From Spongilla lacustris (taxonomy: Eukaryota; Porifera; Demospongiae; Spongillida; Spongillidae), in NCBI GenBank assembly GCA_949361645.1, contig OX442418.1, forward strand, positions 12,902,406 through 12,966,405: a stretch of 64,000 bases of DNA, written 5' to 3'. Position 1 is the stretch's first letter. Every line of letters starts with the position of its first letter. The notes beneath the pieces were generated by a model. It saw only the letters and a list, made by a program, of their open reading frames with translations, made no database searches and was not told the DNA's origin. Position numbers and translations under genes: made by a program. Positions 1 through 17,369 of the stretch are shown here, one piece after another.

Positions 1-120
<120 letters not shown>

Positions 121-150
121 ATGCAATGAACTCCATTGACTTGCTTGCAG

Positions 151-515
151 TTCTTGAGGACTCATTTGGGGGAACTCCATTTGGTTCCATCAGCAATCTT
201 GATAACTCCCTCAATCTGCCCAGCTTCACTCCTCAGATGTTGGAGCAGCATAGGAGAAACCGATTGGACCCATTTACGGATTCACTTGATCTCTCATTAG
301 GATCCGATTTTACGGACAGCGGCCGTCATCATCACACTCTCACACGTGTCGACGAAGCGGAGGAAGAGGCCATGCTTCCGCCCCCTGGTTACACGGCGCA
401 ACCTGGGTTTCATGTAGAACCACCGCCTCCTTATGATAGCATGTACTCCAAAGAGAGCAGCACTCCCGAAACAGCCAGTACGGCTCCATACATGCGCCAC
501 GTAACCAACAAATAG
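151..515 (+). CDS. 3'-terminal exon of an unidentified protein with two PPxY motifs
   Basis: The exon begins after the acceptor TTGCAG at 145-150 and runs 120 codons to a TAG at 513-515; upstream exons are outside the window. I do not recognise the family. The translated tail is hydrophilic, rich in Ser, Asp and Pro, and carries two PPxY-type motifs (PPGY, then PPPY) near its end. PPxY motifs are the usual ligands of WW domains in NEDD4-family ubiquitin ligases and are common in the tails of alpha-arrestins and of membrane adaptor proteins. A role as an adaptor or trafficking protein is only an inference. A possible AATAAA poly(A) signal follows near 569. There is no transmembrane segment in this exon. 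Confidence 0.6.
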
Positions 516-649
516 CGAACTACATACGGGCTACGGTTGTATGTTGTCTTTGAATCACAAGTTTGGTAATAAACCCCCCAAAAAAAGATTTTTTTTTTTT
601 TGGTTATAAAGCAGAGTGATAGAGTGAAATACTCGAACACGACTGGTTT

Positions 650-1196
650 TTATATATCGGCCAGTTCTCTCAGGCGCCTGATCGCACTTCTGACTGTAGC
701 TGCGGCGTTTGTACTGCAATGGTTGGATTAAAAAAAAAAAAAAATTACAAGGTGGTGGGTTGGCTTTGGCGTACTCACCTTGGGACCCACGCTCCACCGG
801 CAATGACCTTTCCGCACTTCTTGCAAGACCAAACACCAACAGCTTGCCTCTTTAGGGCAGTCTTTAAAATAAAATGTGATGTAGATGTACAAAAAGAGTA
901 TATAACGTGTGTAGCTACAGCATATAAATTCGATGTGAAGACGCATATTCCCATCGCCATTTTACTAACCTTTCCGCAAAAATAGCAAGTGTAGCGCGCA
1001 TGCTGGGAGACTTCCATCTTTTTGACCATCTTTCTGAGCGAAGCACCATACCTGGTGCCGTACTTCCCAACTACTCCTACCTTCTTGGTTCTCTTAGCCT
1101 TGCAAATGAAAAGGACAAAAAATATCTCGTCATCCCGGTCATCATATACATACAACGATCATACACTATTGAGACTGCTGGCAGCACACTCACCAT
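650..1196 (-). CDS. RPL37A: 60S ribosomal protein L37a (eL43), complete
   Basis: Four coding exons on the minus strand: 1194-1196 (the ATG alone), 970-1098, 779-861 and 650-713, giving 92 aa, the normal length of this protein. The first intron directly follows the start codon, with donor GTGAGT. The protein begins [20 protein letters not shown] and contains the zinc-ribbon cysteines as CxxC (CYFCGK) and CxxC (CKKCGK), followed by GGAW and a basic C-terminal helix ending in LRELADI. Family knowledge: eL43 is a zinc-binding protein of the large cytosolic ribosomal subunit. Introns are 65-108 bp. The gene is head-to-head with the JmjC gene, with 80 bp between the start codons. A pyrimidine-rich stretch upstream (TTCTCTCTTG) could be a TOP-type start region; this is inferred. 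Confidence 0.96.
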
Positions 1197-1276
1197 GCTC
1201 TTAACACGAGTTGAACAAGAGAGAACGGAAGACGGCGGTGCTGGATCACGTGTCCAATCCGAGTGGGCGGGTCAAC
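1197..1276. promoter_or_regulatory. Bidirectional promoter between RPL37A and the JmjC gene
   Basis: The 80 bp between two divergent start codons must hold both promoters and 5' leaders. It contains CACGTG at 1247-1252 (E-box), CCAAT at 1254-1258 and a GC-box-like GGGCGG near 1265-1270. Assignment of function rests on position and motif content only. Confidence 0.6.
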
Positions 1277-2702
1277 ATGACGTTTTCGTGTTTATGTGCA
1301 CTATTTCTTTTTGGCACTCCGATTCTTCTGAGCTGTTTACTGTGGATCGACTTCCACGCACAAGAAACGTAAGAGAGCATCACAAGGCGTAATGGTTAAT
1401 TCTATTCTATGTCATAACATCTAGACGAATAGAGATACTATATTCTGATTGGGGCAATGATTCGGATTACATACTAAGAAAGGTAAATCTGTAATGACCA
1501 GCTTCTGGACATACTTTTTTTTTTTCCAGCTGTCTGGTCTTGGCAAGCCAGCTGTTCTGACAAAGACGCCTTTTGACTTGTGGGCATCACGATGGACTCC
1601 CAGTGTGCTTAAGGATAAGCACATTCCATCTGTTCTCGCCAAGCAAGGGCGGGACAGTGTTTTCAAATACTATGCACTTAACCAGCCCTTAACAACAGTA
1701 CCTCAAGCAGTACCTTACAAGGATGTGATCATGCCTGGCGACAATTTCTTTGAGCTGATGGAGAGGCCTGGAGACTCCCACTTCTACGCTAGCGGAGACA
1801 TTAGCCTGCTAAAGCTAGATGGTCTCTACACAGAAGATTTACTAAAGGAGGTCACCTTTCCAAATCAACTTGGCCAAGGGCAGGTCAATTTTTGGTTTTC
1901 CACAAAGAATGTTACAGCGTACACTCACTACGACACCTCGGATAACCTTCATGTCACGATCTACGGCAAGAAGAAGTTCCTATTATTCCCACCATCAGCT
2001 CATCTCCAGCTCAAGTTATATCCCTGCCTGCATCAATTCTACCGTCAGGTTCAGGTGAGAACACACACTTGCTGGCTTCTTGATGTTGTTATTGCCCCTA
2101 TATCAAACCTGTAGGTGGATGTTCTCCAATCCACAGCCCCGGTTATGCCACTTGAAGTTGTCCTACTACCGGGTCAGGTGTTGTATATCCCACCCTATTG
2201 GTTCCACTGTGTGATCTCAATGGAACCGAGCATTTCACTCAATGTCTGGAGCAATTCTGACAGCTTCGTAATCATGGAAAAGGTGTACCACGCTTCAATA
2301 CCCTTCGAAGAGAGCTGGGGAAGGGGTAAGTTGATGAAGGCACTGCAGTACTACATCGGACTACTTGTGAACACCACAGCTAATGTAAGACTGAATGAAT
2401 TCATAAGAGAAACTGTGTACAGTAGATATGAAACCATCATGAAAACAGAAGTGTTTCTTGAAGAAGGAACTCACAGCCACCAACATCTCTGCCTGACAAA
2501 TCCCCCTGAGAGCATACTTGATGCAGAGAGTCTTGGCCACATACACAACCAGCACAACAAGACTGCAGCCTTGTTTTTGGACATTAACCCCTTGGCGGTC
2601 AGACATATTAACCTTGGAAATTACATTGAGCACCTTGCATGGCGGATTCTTGGAGAGAAAGACCTTGTACAGCTACCATTCTTTCTAGAGTGCTTCAATT
2701 GA
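1277..2702 (+). CDS. JmjC/cupin-8 domain 2-oxoglutarate Fe(II) oxygenase with N-terminal membrane anchor
   Basis: Four exons: 1277-1368, 1425-1482, 1530-2054 and 2115-2702, closing in phase to 420 aa. The short second exon was found by phase: without it the frame breaks. Residues 4-23 are strongly hydrophobic (LCALFLFGTPILLSCLLW), so the protein probably enters the secretory pathway as a type II membrane or secreted protein. The catalytic domain shows the Fe(II) triad H183, D185 (in THYDTSDN) and H256 (in PPYWFHCV), and an N-side WFS motif. Proteins with this fold hydroxylate protein side chains or, less often, demethylate. Relatives with this arrangement include FIH, TYW5, JMJD7 and HSPBAP1, but most are soluble, so I give no symbol. 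The C-terminal 140 residues are helical and of unknown role. The 3' end faces TMEM138, with AATAAA near 2780. Confidence 0.85.
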
Positions 2703-2821
2703 CAGTGTCACTGTGTGTGTGTATGTGTGTGTATGTGTGTGTATATTGGGGGTGGGGGTTTATAGACTTATGCTTGCCAAATAAATTCTGATTCCACCAA
2801 ACATTTTTTTGTTATGTAACA
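2703..2821. other. Short convergent 3' intergenic spacer
   Basis: Between the JmjC stop and the TMEM138 stop lie 119 bp. They hold a GTGTATGT-rich microsatellite and an AATAAA on the plus strand near 2780. The two 3' UTRs probably overlap. Confidence 0.6.
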
Positions 2822-3301
2822 TTATTCCAAATGTCTTCTCATCCATTCTAAACTCTCGTAGTATTTTGCATCACAGAGTTTGAACGCAAACCTCTTGTTG
2901 AAATAATAATAGAACACTGCCAGGAGTTTCTGGAACACATACAGCGCCTGCAGCCCATCGCTCCAAACGTACTCACTGCTACGCTGCCATCTGATGCTTA
3001 AGTTCCATATGTGGAAACCGAAAGTTGCAGCCATGTAGACAATCGACACGAGTATAGTTCCAGAGAATTTTCTTACCAGGAGCACTAACAGCCCTGCCTT
3101 GAAAACAGTTGTGTTGAAGAAGACAATGAAAACAAAGACCAATCCAAATAGTAGAGCGATATCCTGGATGAGATAAACGATTAGAAGAACTGTATCATTT
3201 CTAACCAGAGCGACGGTGATTGAGTTGCAGAGAATGTCTGAAGCTATAAGAATAAGTTGAAGAATCAGAAAAAATGAAGATCTGGCGTTCACAAAGACCA
3301 T
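2822..3301 (-). CDS. TMEM138: Transmembrane protein 138, single exon
   Basis: An uninterrupted 159-aa reading frame (human protein 162 aa) with four hydrophobic segments at about residues 8-28, 38-64, 76-100 and 120-136. Conserved blocks of the family are evident, including IQDIALLFG, FFNTTVF, GTILVSIVY, WSDGLQALYVFQ and YYYFNKR. Family knowledge: TMEM138 localises to vesicles and the ciliary base and is needed for ciliogenesis; mutations in people cause Joubert syndrome. Presence here fits an animal with ciliated or flagellated cells. Unlike its intron-rich neighbours it has no intron in the coding region. It diverges from NDUFS1, with 130 bp between start codons. Confidence 0.93.
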   Translation of the reverse strand: MVFVNARSSFFLILQLILIASDILCNSITVALVRNDTVLLIVYLIQDIALLFGLVFVFIVFFNTTVFKAGLLVLLVRKFSGTILVSIVYMAATFGFHIWNLSIRWQRSSEYVWSDGLQALYVFQKLLAVFYYYFNKRFAFKLCDAKYYESLEWMRRHLE

Positions 3302-3431
3302 CTTTTACGGTGAATCGGCATCCCTTCTTTTGATCAACGTTGCTACGGAAAAGCCGCGATTGGTTACAGTTCACGTGACCGGCGCGTGACAACAACTTGG
3401 ACTCGCATCGCAGTTGGGCACAGGGGGAAAG
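3302..3431. promoter_or_regulatory. Bidirectional promoter between TMEM138 and NDUFS1
   Basis: The 130 bp between divergent start codons contains the palindrome TCACGTGA at 3371-3378 (E-box/CLEAR-like), an inverted CCAAT box (GATTGG) just before it and GCGCGTGAC just after. Function is inferred from position and motifs. Confidence 0.6.
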
Positions 3432-9257
<5,826 letters not shown>

Positions 9258-9489
9258 ACCCCGCATGCAACACACTAACAACTTTTGTCAGAAAATGTAT
9301 TACCATTTGTTATAATGATAAGAACAACGCAGAGAGGTTTTAAAAAAAAAGATATAAAAACGCTCGTATAAAAATAAAATGAACGCGGCTTTCTAAGGCT
9401 AAGGCAACACAATTAACAAATAAACAATAACATCGGCAACCTGATGACATAGCTGTGTGCGGGCACGTGGGCTGTTAAAATTGTCTTGT

Positions 9490-12400
9490 TCAGACGTCAA
9501 CAAAAAAAGTATTCCCTAACCCTTCTTGGAGCACCTGCGCTGGATCTTCGTACAAGTGGCTCGGTCGCTGGTACTGCTGGATTGGGTTTCCTGTGTCTTT
9601 GTCCTTAAGCATCGGAAACCGTGTTTCGTATGTCCACACGTCTGATGAGCTCTCCATCCAGTCCAGCACCCTCGCTTTTCCACTTTTTTTGGTGTCGGGA
9701 AGCGTCTTTAGGAGGTCTTGGAACGATTTGGTTTGTTCGGGCTCCGGAACAATGGTGCCAGTAGTTACACTCGATATAACGGGCCTGGGGTGATGGTTTT
9801 CTTCGGAAGTGATATTTTGAGTCACTTCTATATTAGCGCTTGATCCCGCCGGTTTCTCTGGAGATTGGAGAGTCAATTTGGAGGTAAACAGACTGTCGAA
9901 GGACTCGAAAATGTCCTGCAATCGTCCTTGTGTTTCCTTCTCTCCTCTGTTGAAAAAACGCTGCTCCTTTACGGGGGATAGTTTTCCGTGCACGTCTCTA
10001 CGGTTATTCAATATTTCGGCCTGCGTATAGGGGCCTCTTGCCGATTTGTACCTCCTGAGCGACGAAGGCGAGGCTGACGGTCGTAAGCCTGCGTTCAGGT
10101 CGGGTGATCCTCGTTCCTTAGCATCTACCGTCTGTCCTTTTACCCGCGTCATGAAGCTAGCTATTTCGGGTGGATATTGTGGGGCGACCGACGAGGCAGA
10201 TTTGGATTTGCTGATCGAGAAAGCCGGGTCCAATTGACCCGTACTCGGCAGCAGGCTTGGATTCATGTCCCTAGCAGCGGCCTGTTCACTGAGTGGTCTG
10301 TTCTGTGCGGACGACATCGAACGAGAGTCCTGGCTCTACAGAGGAAAATGAATACAGTAGCAGTTTTGGTTAAGGAAGGGACTTACAGCTAGCTCTTGCG
10401 AGAAGGCGAGGAGGTGGGGAGGAGGAGGCGGAAGGTCGTCTGCAACCATTGCTTCTCGAACCAGCTGGAGTAAAAATAAAAAAAAGAGGGTGAATGCTAA
10501 CAAGGGTGGGTAAAACATAAGTTGTGCAACTTACAGTATTCCATGATATCGATGGACCTTTCATAGTTTTGGGGTTTTCCCTTGTTGCATCGCCACCGTG
10601 AGCCTGTGAGTTTGACTGGGCTGATGAAGTTTGGGAGATGTTTGCCTGTGAGGCCAGTTGTGTCTGCGATGCTGAAGATGGCAGTTGGTTCCACTGGAGT
10701 GGTACTTCTTGTGAGGCTGTTGGAGTCTCTGAAGATGACGATGGCACCAAGGACTGTGAGGGTGGGATCTGTGGGGATGAAGATTGTGCCAGGGACTGTG
10801 AAGATGGTGATGGGATTAGGGTTTGTGAGACTGATGGTGGTCGCAAGGCTTGTGAGGACGAAGATTGTGCCAGGGACTGTGAAGATGGTGATGGGATTAG
10901 GGTTTGTGAGACTGGTGGCGGTCGCAAGGCTTGTGAGGATGAAGATTGTGCCAGGGACTGTGAAGATGGTGATGGGATTAGGGTTTGTGAGACTGGTGGC
11001 GGTCGCAAGGCTTGTGAGGACGAAGATTGTGCCAGGGACTGTGAAGATGGTGATGGGATTAGGGTTTGTGAGACTGGTGGCGGTCGCAAGGCTTGTGAGG
11101 ATGAATGAGGTAGATTGCCCTGTGAAGATGTAGACGATACAAGGGTATGCGAGGCTGAGGCCGGTACCACATATGAGGTCGGTTGTGTAATTTGTGACAC
11201 AGGCTGTGGGGGTGCCCATGATGTCACAGGCTGTGGGGGTGCCCATGATGTCACAGGCTGTGGGGGTGCCCATGATGTCACAGGCTGTGGGGGTGCCCAT
11301 GATGTCACAGGCTGTGGGGGTGCCCATGATGTCACTGGCTGTGGGGGTGCCCATGATGTCACAGGCAGAGCCTGCCAGGGTGGCGGGATATGTGACAACA
11401 GTAGTGGTGGTGTTGACGTCTGCGCAGTTGGTGAGGATTGTGTGGATTGTGGTGCTGGTGCCAGACGGGTCTGTGTTCCAGGCATAGGCTGCAAAGCCTG
11501 TGAAATTGGTGCGGCCGGCAACTGACATGAGGCCAGCAGGGTCTGGGGAGGAGACAGTGGCAGCGAAGGCCCACTGTGTGTGGTAAGGGATGACACGGGA
11601 GCAAGACGATCATATATGGAATCTTCCACATTATTGGGACCAGCGTATTGTTTCGAGGCAACTGTACCCTTCTCTGCATTTTCCCGCCTGTTACCATCTG
11701 CACTTTCCCGCCTGTTACCCTCTGCACTTTCCCGCCTGTTACCCTCCGCACTTTCCCGCCTGTTACCCTCCGCACTTTCCCGCCTGTTACCCTCTCCGTT
11801 GGCTTGCAAGGTCCATAACACCTGGTCTATCTCATTTAAGAGGTGCGTAGTGGAGGTCCTGTGGCTCCCCTCTGCAACGCTGGCCTCCACATTTGTCACA
11901 CCAAAGATGGATGGTGAGGTGTGATGAGGTGAAGTGGGCAGGTGTTCATACAGGTGATCTGCCACACCCCCATCCAGCTGTTCTCCGATTAAGAGGCCCT
12001 GGCTGGTCCTCCTGTTTGCATCATAAGGGGCAGAATTGGAGGTGGTATCGGAGAAATTGGTGTGGGAACTAGGTGACCTTTGACCCCTAGAGGTACTGGC
12101 ACTAGATGGCCTTTGACCCCTAGGAGTACTGGCACTAGATGGCCTTTGACCCCTTGAAGAGGCGCGATCTGAATTGGCACTGGAGACACGAGAGGAGGCG
12201 GGGTGCAGTGACAAGCTGTCAGGGGTGGACATGGAGTCCGATTTGCTGTGATTGGGGATGGTGTTCCCTTGTGATGTCCCAGGCTGGACTGAGAGATGGT
12301 TTGGGAGGGTAACAGATGGTCCTAGTGTGGCAGATGTCCCAGTGCCCAGGCCTTTTTGCTTGCCAAAGGTGGATGGTGAGGTGTGATGAGGTGAAGTGGG

Positions 12401-15400
12401 CAGGTGTTCATACAGGTGATCTGCCCCACCCCCCTCCAGCTGTTCTCTGATTAAGAGGCCCTGGCTGGTCCTCCTGTTTGCATCATAAGGGGCAGAATTG
12501 GAGGTGGTATCGGTAAGATTGGTGTGGGCACTAGATGGCCTTTGACCCCTAGGGGTACTGGCACTAGGTGACCTTTGACCCCTAGGGGTACTGGCACTAG
12601 ATGGCCTTTGACCCCTAGGAGTACTGGCACTAGATGGCCTTTGACCCCTTGAAGAGGCGCGATCTGAATTGGCACTGGAGACACGAGAGGAGGCGGGGCG
12701 CAGTGACAAGCTGTCAGGGGTGGACATGGAGTCCGACTTGCTGTGATTGGTGATGGTGTTCCCTTGTGATGTGCCAGGCTGGACTGAGAGATGGTTTGGG
12801 AGGGTAACAGATGGTCCTAGCGTGGCCCCAGATGGTCCTAGTGTGGCCCCAGATGGTCCTGGTGTGGCCCCAGATGGTCCTAGTGTGGTCCCAGATGGTC
12901 CTGGTGTGGCCCTAGATGGTCCTGGTGTGGCCCCAGATGGTCCTAGTGTGGCCCCAGATGGTCCTGGTGTGGCCCCAGATGGTCCTAGTGTGGTCCCAGA
13001 TGGTCCTGGTGTGGCCCCAGATGGTCCTGGTGTGGCCAGTCTCCCAGTGTCTTGATCACCAGGCTCATCAGTAGGTTTGCTGCTGGAATATGACACAATT
13101 AAATGTCCCCCAAGGGGAGAGCTGTGCATGCATGCTCTGGTTATCTAGGCTTTTGTACGTTTCTCACAAAGATATCCAGAAGTGTACAGCATTGAGTCAG
13201 AATCTCCTCCTCACCTCACTTCCCTCACCTTCCCTCCTCACCTCACTTCCCTCACCTTCCTTCCTCACCTCCCTCACCTTCCCTCCTCACCTCCCTCACC
13301 TTCCCTCCTCACCTCCCTCACCTTCCCTCCTCACCTCCCTCACCTTCCCTCCTCACCTCACTTCCCTCACCTTCCTTCCTCACCTCCCTCACCTTCCCTC
13401 CTCACCTCCTTCACCTTCCCTCCTCACCTCCTTCACCTTCCCTCCTCACCTCCCTCACCTTCCCTTCCTCACCTCCCTCCTCACCTGCTCTGATGGTCCT
13501 GTACCCAGTGACGCACAAGGTTTCTGTTTGCTTTCTTTTCATCTACCTTGTGCCTGTGATTTGCAGCATCCATGACAACCTGCTTAACCCTCTCGTCAGG
13601 CACAACTGGAGCTCTTCGGACTGCCTTCATGTAGGACTGCCTGTCACGCCTGAAGCGCTCAAATGGTACACCAGACTCCTTCCTTTGCTCCTCCACCTCC
13701 TCCTCATCATCACCATCAACTATAAGGCCAGCCATGGATTCACACAATGAAAATAACTTGTAAAACCATCCCTACACACAAACACCATCCCCTAAACACA
13801 AACACCATCCTCTACGCACTAACATTAACACCATCCCCTACACGCTAACATTAACACCATCCCCTACACGCTAACATTAACACCATCCCCTACACGCTAA
13901 CATTAACACCATTCCCTACACGCTAACATTAACACCACCCCCTGCACGCTAACATTAACACCATCCCTACATGCTAACATTAACACCATCCCTACATGCT
14001 AAACATTAACACCATCCCCTACACGCTAACATTAACACCATCCCCTACACGCTAACATTAACACCATCCCCTGCACGCTAACATTAACACCACCCCCTAC
14101 ACGCTAACATTAACACCATCCCTACACGCTAACATTAACACCATCCCTACACGCTAACATTAACACCATCCCCTACACGCTAACATTAACACCATCCCTA
14201 CATGCTAACATTAACACCATCCCCTACACGCTAACATTAACACCATCCCCTACACGCTAACATTAACACCATCCCTACACGCTAACATTAACACCATCCA
14301 CTACATGCTAACATTAACACCATCCCCTACACGCTAACATTAACACCATCCCCTACACGCTAACATTAACACCATCCCCTACACGCTAACATTAACACCA
14401 TCCCCTACACGCTAACATTAACACCATCCCCTACACGCTAACACTAACACCATCCCCTACACGCTAACATTAACACCATCCCCTACATGCTAACATTAAC
14501 ACCATCCCCTACATGCTAACATTAACGCACTAACGCTATCCCCACGCAAAACCTACACGCGAACATGTCCCCACTCTGCCTATACTAATAAGCCACACAC
14601 ACATACACACACATGCACACACACGCACACACACATGTACACACATGCACGCATGCACACAAACACACACACACACACATGCACACACTTTTTTCCTGTG
14701 TTGCTGGTTCCATGGGGTCAGGTGGCACTCCCCTCTGTACAGTGTTCAGCTTTGGCCCCGCCCCTTCCTGGGCGTGGTTACAAGCTGCTGAGTCATCACT
14801 ACCATCTCCTTCCTCACGTCTACCTCTACGGTCCCCATCAGCTGACACTTCCCTCTCCTCAGACACCCGGATGAACACCCCACTGGCCCTGGAGGACACG
14901 CCCACGGGGAACGGTTCCTCTGGCTGGTACAGGTCATCATCGGGGCTCAGGGGTGGGCTGGCGTCAATGGCGTGTCTGCCGTCACGATGTATACGCTTGC
15001 TCATAAGAGCTGCCAAGATGGGGTCCTCACTGGGCAGCTTCTTGGGGAAGCTCTGTACCTTCCTGACCCTCTTCCTCCTCCTCTCCTCTTCCTCAGAGAG
15101 CAGCTCCGGCTGCTCCAGGACGTGGTGGGTTGATGCATGCTCGTGGAGGAAGCCAGACATCATGTGACTTGGCATGATCGGGTGGATGACAGAGGCCGTG
15201 TGTGAAGGTGTGCCCTCAGGGCTGCTGGAGGCATCTGCTGCAAGGGGGGAGGGTATGCGTGCGTGTCAGTGCACAAGGGTATACAAGAGTGTGTAGGAGG
15301 TACACAGAAGTGTACAATAGTGTGTAGGAGGCTTACAGAAGTGTACAAGAGTGTACAAGAGTGTACAAGAGTGTGTAGTACAAGATTGTACAATAGTGTG

Positions 15401-17311
15401 TAGGAGGTTTACAGAAGTGTACAAGAGTGTGTAATACAAGATTGTACAATAGTGTGTAGGAGGTTTACAGAAGTGTACAAGAGTGTGTAGTACAAGATTG
15501 TACAATAGTGTGTAGGAGGTTTACAGAAATGTACAAGAGTGTACAATAGTGTGTAGGAGGTTTACAGAAGTGTACAAGAGTGTACAATAGTGTGTAGGAG
15601 GTATACAAGTGTATAGAAGTGTACAAGTGTATAGAAGTGTACAAGAGTGTATAGAAGTGTACAAGAGTGTACAAGAGTGTACAAGAGTGTACAAGAGTGT
15701 ACAAGAGTGTACAAGAGTGTACAGTAGTACAAGAGCATGATAGTCTAGGTGCCCACAATATGTTGTTACCTTCACTGTCTGGTGGTGACTTCAAGCTATG
15801 CTGGGGGATACTGTTGGAAAGGAGAAACTGTTATCAGAGAACCATACCAGCAGTGTGTGGGGCAGGAGGTGAGGGGGCAATAGGATCAACCCAAAGGAAG
15901 AGGGTGTGAACAAAGGGAAGGGGGAGGGGAAGGTGGGAGGGGAAGGGGAGGGGAGGGGACACACACCTGAAAAAGTTCAGATGTTCAATGCATTGTTGCC
16001 ACAGCTCTTCACAAAGAGGAACAGTGTCCAAATAGAGCTGCACAGGAATATACCTCCCCTCGTCCATCTGTGAAAATACATATAGTAAAGGGCCTGTGAA
16101 TTAACCCCTAACTTCCCCATGACTTAACCACTAACTTCCCCATGACTTAACCACTAACTTCCTCATGACTTAACCACTAACCTCCTCATGACTTAACCAC
16201 GAACTTCCCCATGACTTATCCTCATAACTTAACCCCTAACTACCACTAACTCCCCCATGTCTGAACTATAAATAAAGTACTCGCTTGCAAAGCTCACATT
16301 TGTAACCTTATATGTAGTTCTGTTCGACATGACACGCACATGTATATACACATACATGTATATACACGCACATGTATATACATGCACATGTATATACACA
16401 TACATGTATACACATACATGTATATACACATACATGTATATACACGTACACACGTTAAACTTACGCCATGACCCTCCTTGATTCTCAGTGTAAGCTGCTT
16501 TCCCTTATAGGAGACCTGTGCTATGCGAGACCTTAACACACACACACACATGCACACACACACACACATACACACACACACCACATACACATAATACAAT
16601 CAGGCTCTCATCACAAAAAGAAGACGCACATACCATTTATACAAATTGAGGAGTCTTGTGTTGCGGTTCAGAGCTATTCCAAAAGGGCACAGGCCCAGCT
16701 GGTACAGCACTTCATCGCCCTCAGACTGATAGAAAGATTTTGGATAACGCAACAGATGAAGAGGCACATGTACCTTCACATCTGTGAAACGCATTCCATA
16801 AGACTCGATCTCTCTTGCTTTCTTCAAGAACCGGTTGACAGCCTCCTGAGGGTTCATCCCCCTAGAGGAGAAGGGATGTGGGTGGGTGAGATGTGGGTGA
16901 GATAAGATGTGAGAATATTACGGTGTGAGTATGAGGGGTGTGAGTATGAGGGTATGAAAGTACGAGCATATGAGGGAAGGTGTAGGTATGAGTGAAGGTG
17001 TAGGTATGAGTGAAAGTGTGGGTATGAGGGAAGGTTTAATTAAAGGGAGAGGTTACTCCTAACCCATGGTTCATTACATTAGTGGTCACTAAGCACACAC
17101 TATCAAGGCCTTACCGGTGATACTTGTGAAACATGATAATTTCTTCCACAAGACCTTTAGACTGAAAAAAACCCGGCAAAAAACAAAAAACAAAAAAAAA
17201 TGGCATTGTAGCCAACTAAGCCACACCCACCACCCACCTGTAGCACCAACAGATGGTGATCTCTGAGGTGCTCTGAGTCCCTCTCATCACTTTCGTAGTC
17301 TCCTGTGTCAG
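9490..17311 (-). CDS. FERM-domain protein with long repetitive C-terminus; 5' exons missing at the assembly gap
   Basis: Supported exons, 5' to 3': 17238-17311, 17115-17161, 16634-16861, 16465-16531, 15967-16067 and 15770-15810, joined in phase; about 14690-15237; about 13490-13760; about 10535-13145 (borders uncertain); 10387-10464; 9490-10335 ending at TGA. The first five exons encode the F2 end and F3 lobe of a FERM domain: HKYHRGMNPQEA, then FLKKAREIESYG, LGLCPFGIAL, NLYKWSRIAQVSYKGKQ and ELWQQCIEHLNFFR. FERM domains tether membrane proteins to cortical actin. The F1 lobe and start codon are absent and should lie beyond 17311, near or in the N gap. The large exon encodes Pro/Ser-rich arrays (GPSGATP, GQRPSSASTPR, ESAEGNRR, WAPPQPVTS and others). 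I cannot place it in a named FRMD subfamily. Confidence 0.8.
10774..11105 (-). repeat. 81-bp coding minisatellite (27-residue unit)
   Basis: About four copies of an 81-bp unit in the large exon of the FERM gene, encoding a Ser/Pro/Gln unit containing QALRPPPVSQTLIPSPSSQS. The period is a multiple of three. Confidence 0.93.
11197..11366 (-). repeat. 27-bp coding minisatellite (9-residue unit)
   Basis: About six copies encoding PVTSWAPPQ in the FERM gene. Confidence 0.93.
11672..11796 (-). repeat. 24-bp coding minisatellite (8-residue unit)
   Basis: About five copies encoding EGNRRESA, a charged repeat unlike the proline-rich repeats around it. Confidence 0.92.
11909..12826 (-). repeat. Tandem segmental duplication of about 0.46 kb inside the FERM gene exon
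   Basis: Two direct copies begin at 11909 and 12371 (462 bp apart). Each encodes the SKSDSMSTPDSLSL block, a GQRPSSASTPR array (33-bp units) and DHLYEHLPTSPHHTSPS. The copy at higher coordinates has one extra 33-bp unit. Both copies stay open in the same frame. Confidence 0.88.
12805..13040 (-). repeat. 21-bp coding minisatellite (7-residue unit)
   Basis: About ten copies encoding GPSGATP or GPSGTTL variants, collagen-like in composition but without a strict Gly-X-Y period. Also found once in the duplicated segment at about 12315. Confidence 0.92.
13195..13490. repeat. Pyrimidine-rich CTCACCTTCC repeat in a FERM gene intron
   Basis: Irregular tandem repeats of CTCCCTCACCTTCC between two coding blocks; no conserved coding sequence is seen in it. 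Confidence 0.85.
13765..14545. repeat. 26-bp minisatellite in a FERM gene intron
   Basis: About 29 copies with core CTAACATTAACACCATCCCC, varying between 25 and 27 bp. Confidence 0.93.
15285..15725. repeat. GTGTACAAGA-type repeat in a FERM gene intron
   Basis: Higher-order mixture of GTGTACAAGA and GTGTGTAGGAGGTTTACAGA blocks filling the intron between two FERM-gene exons. Confidence 0.88.
16320..16455. repeat. ACATGTATATAC microsatellite-like repeat
   Basis: Alternating purine-pyrimidine repeat of 12-14 bp units lying directly next to the donor of the exon ending at 16465. Confidence 0.85.
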
Positions 17312-17369
17312 CTATGGGAGAAGAGAGTGACCACTGGTACCAATGGACATGCACACACAACTATATTCA

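Noticed and set aside
1099..1193. Possible C/D snoRNA in RPL37A intron 1 (TGATGA on the minus strand)
   Set aside because: A C-box-like TGATGA is present, but I could not find a CTGA D-box or terminal stem.
10638..11525. Plus-strand Cys/Asp-rich ORFs opposite the FERM gene
   Set aside because: Complement of coding minisatellites with periods divisible by three, which stay open on both strands automatically.
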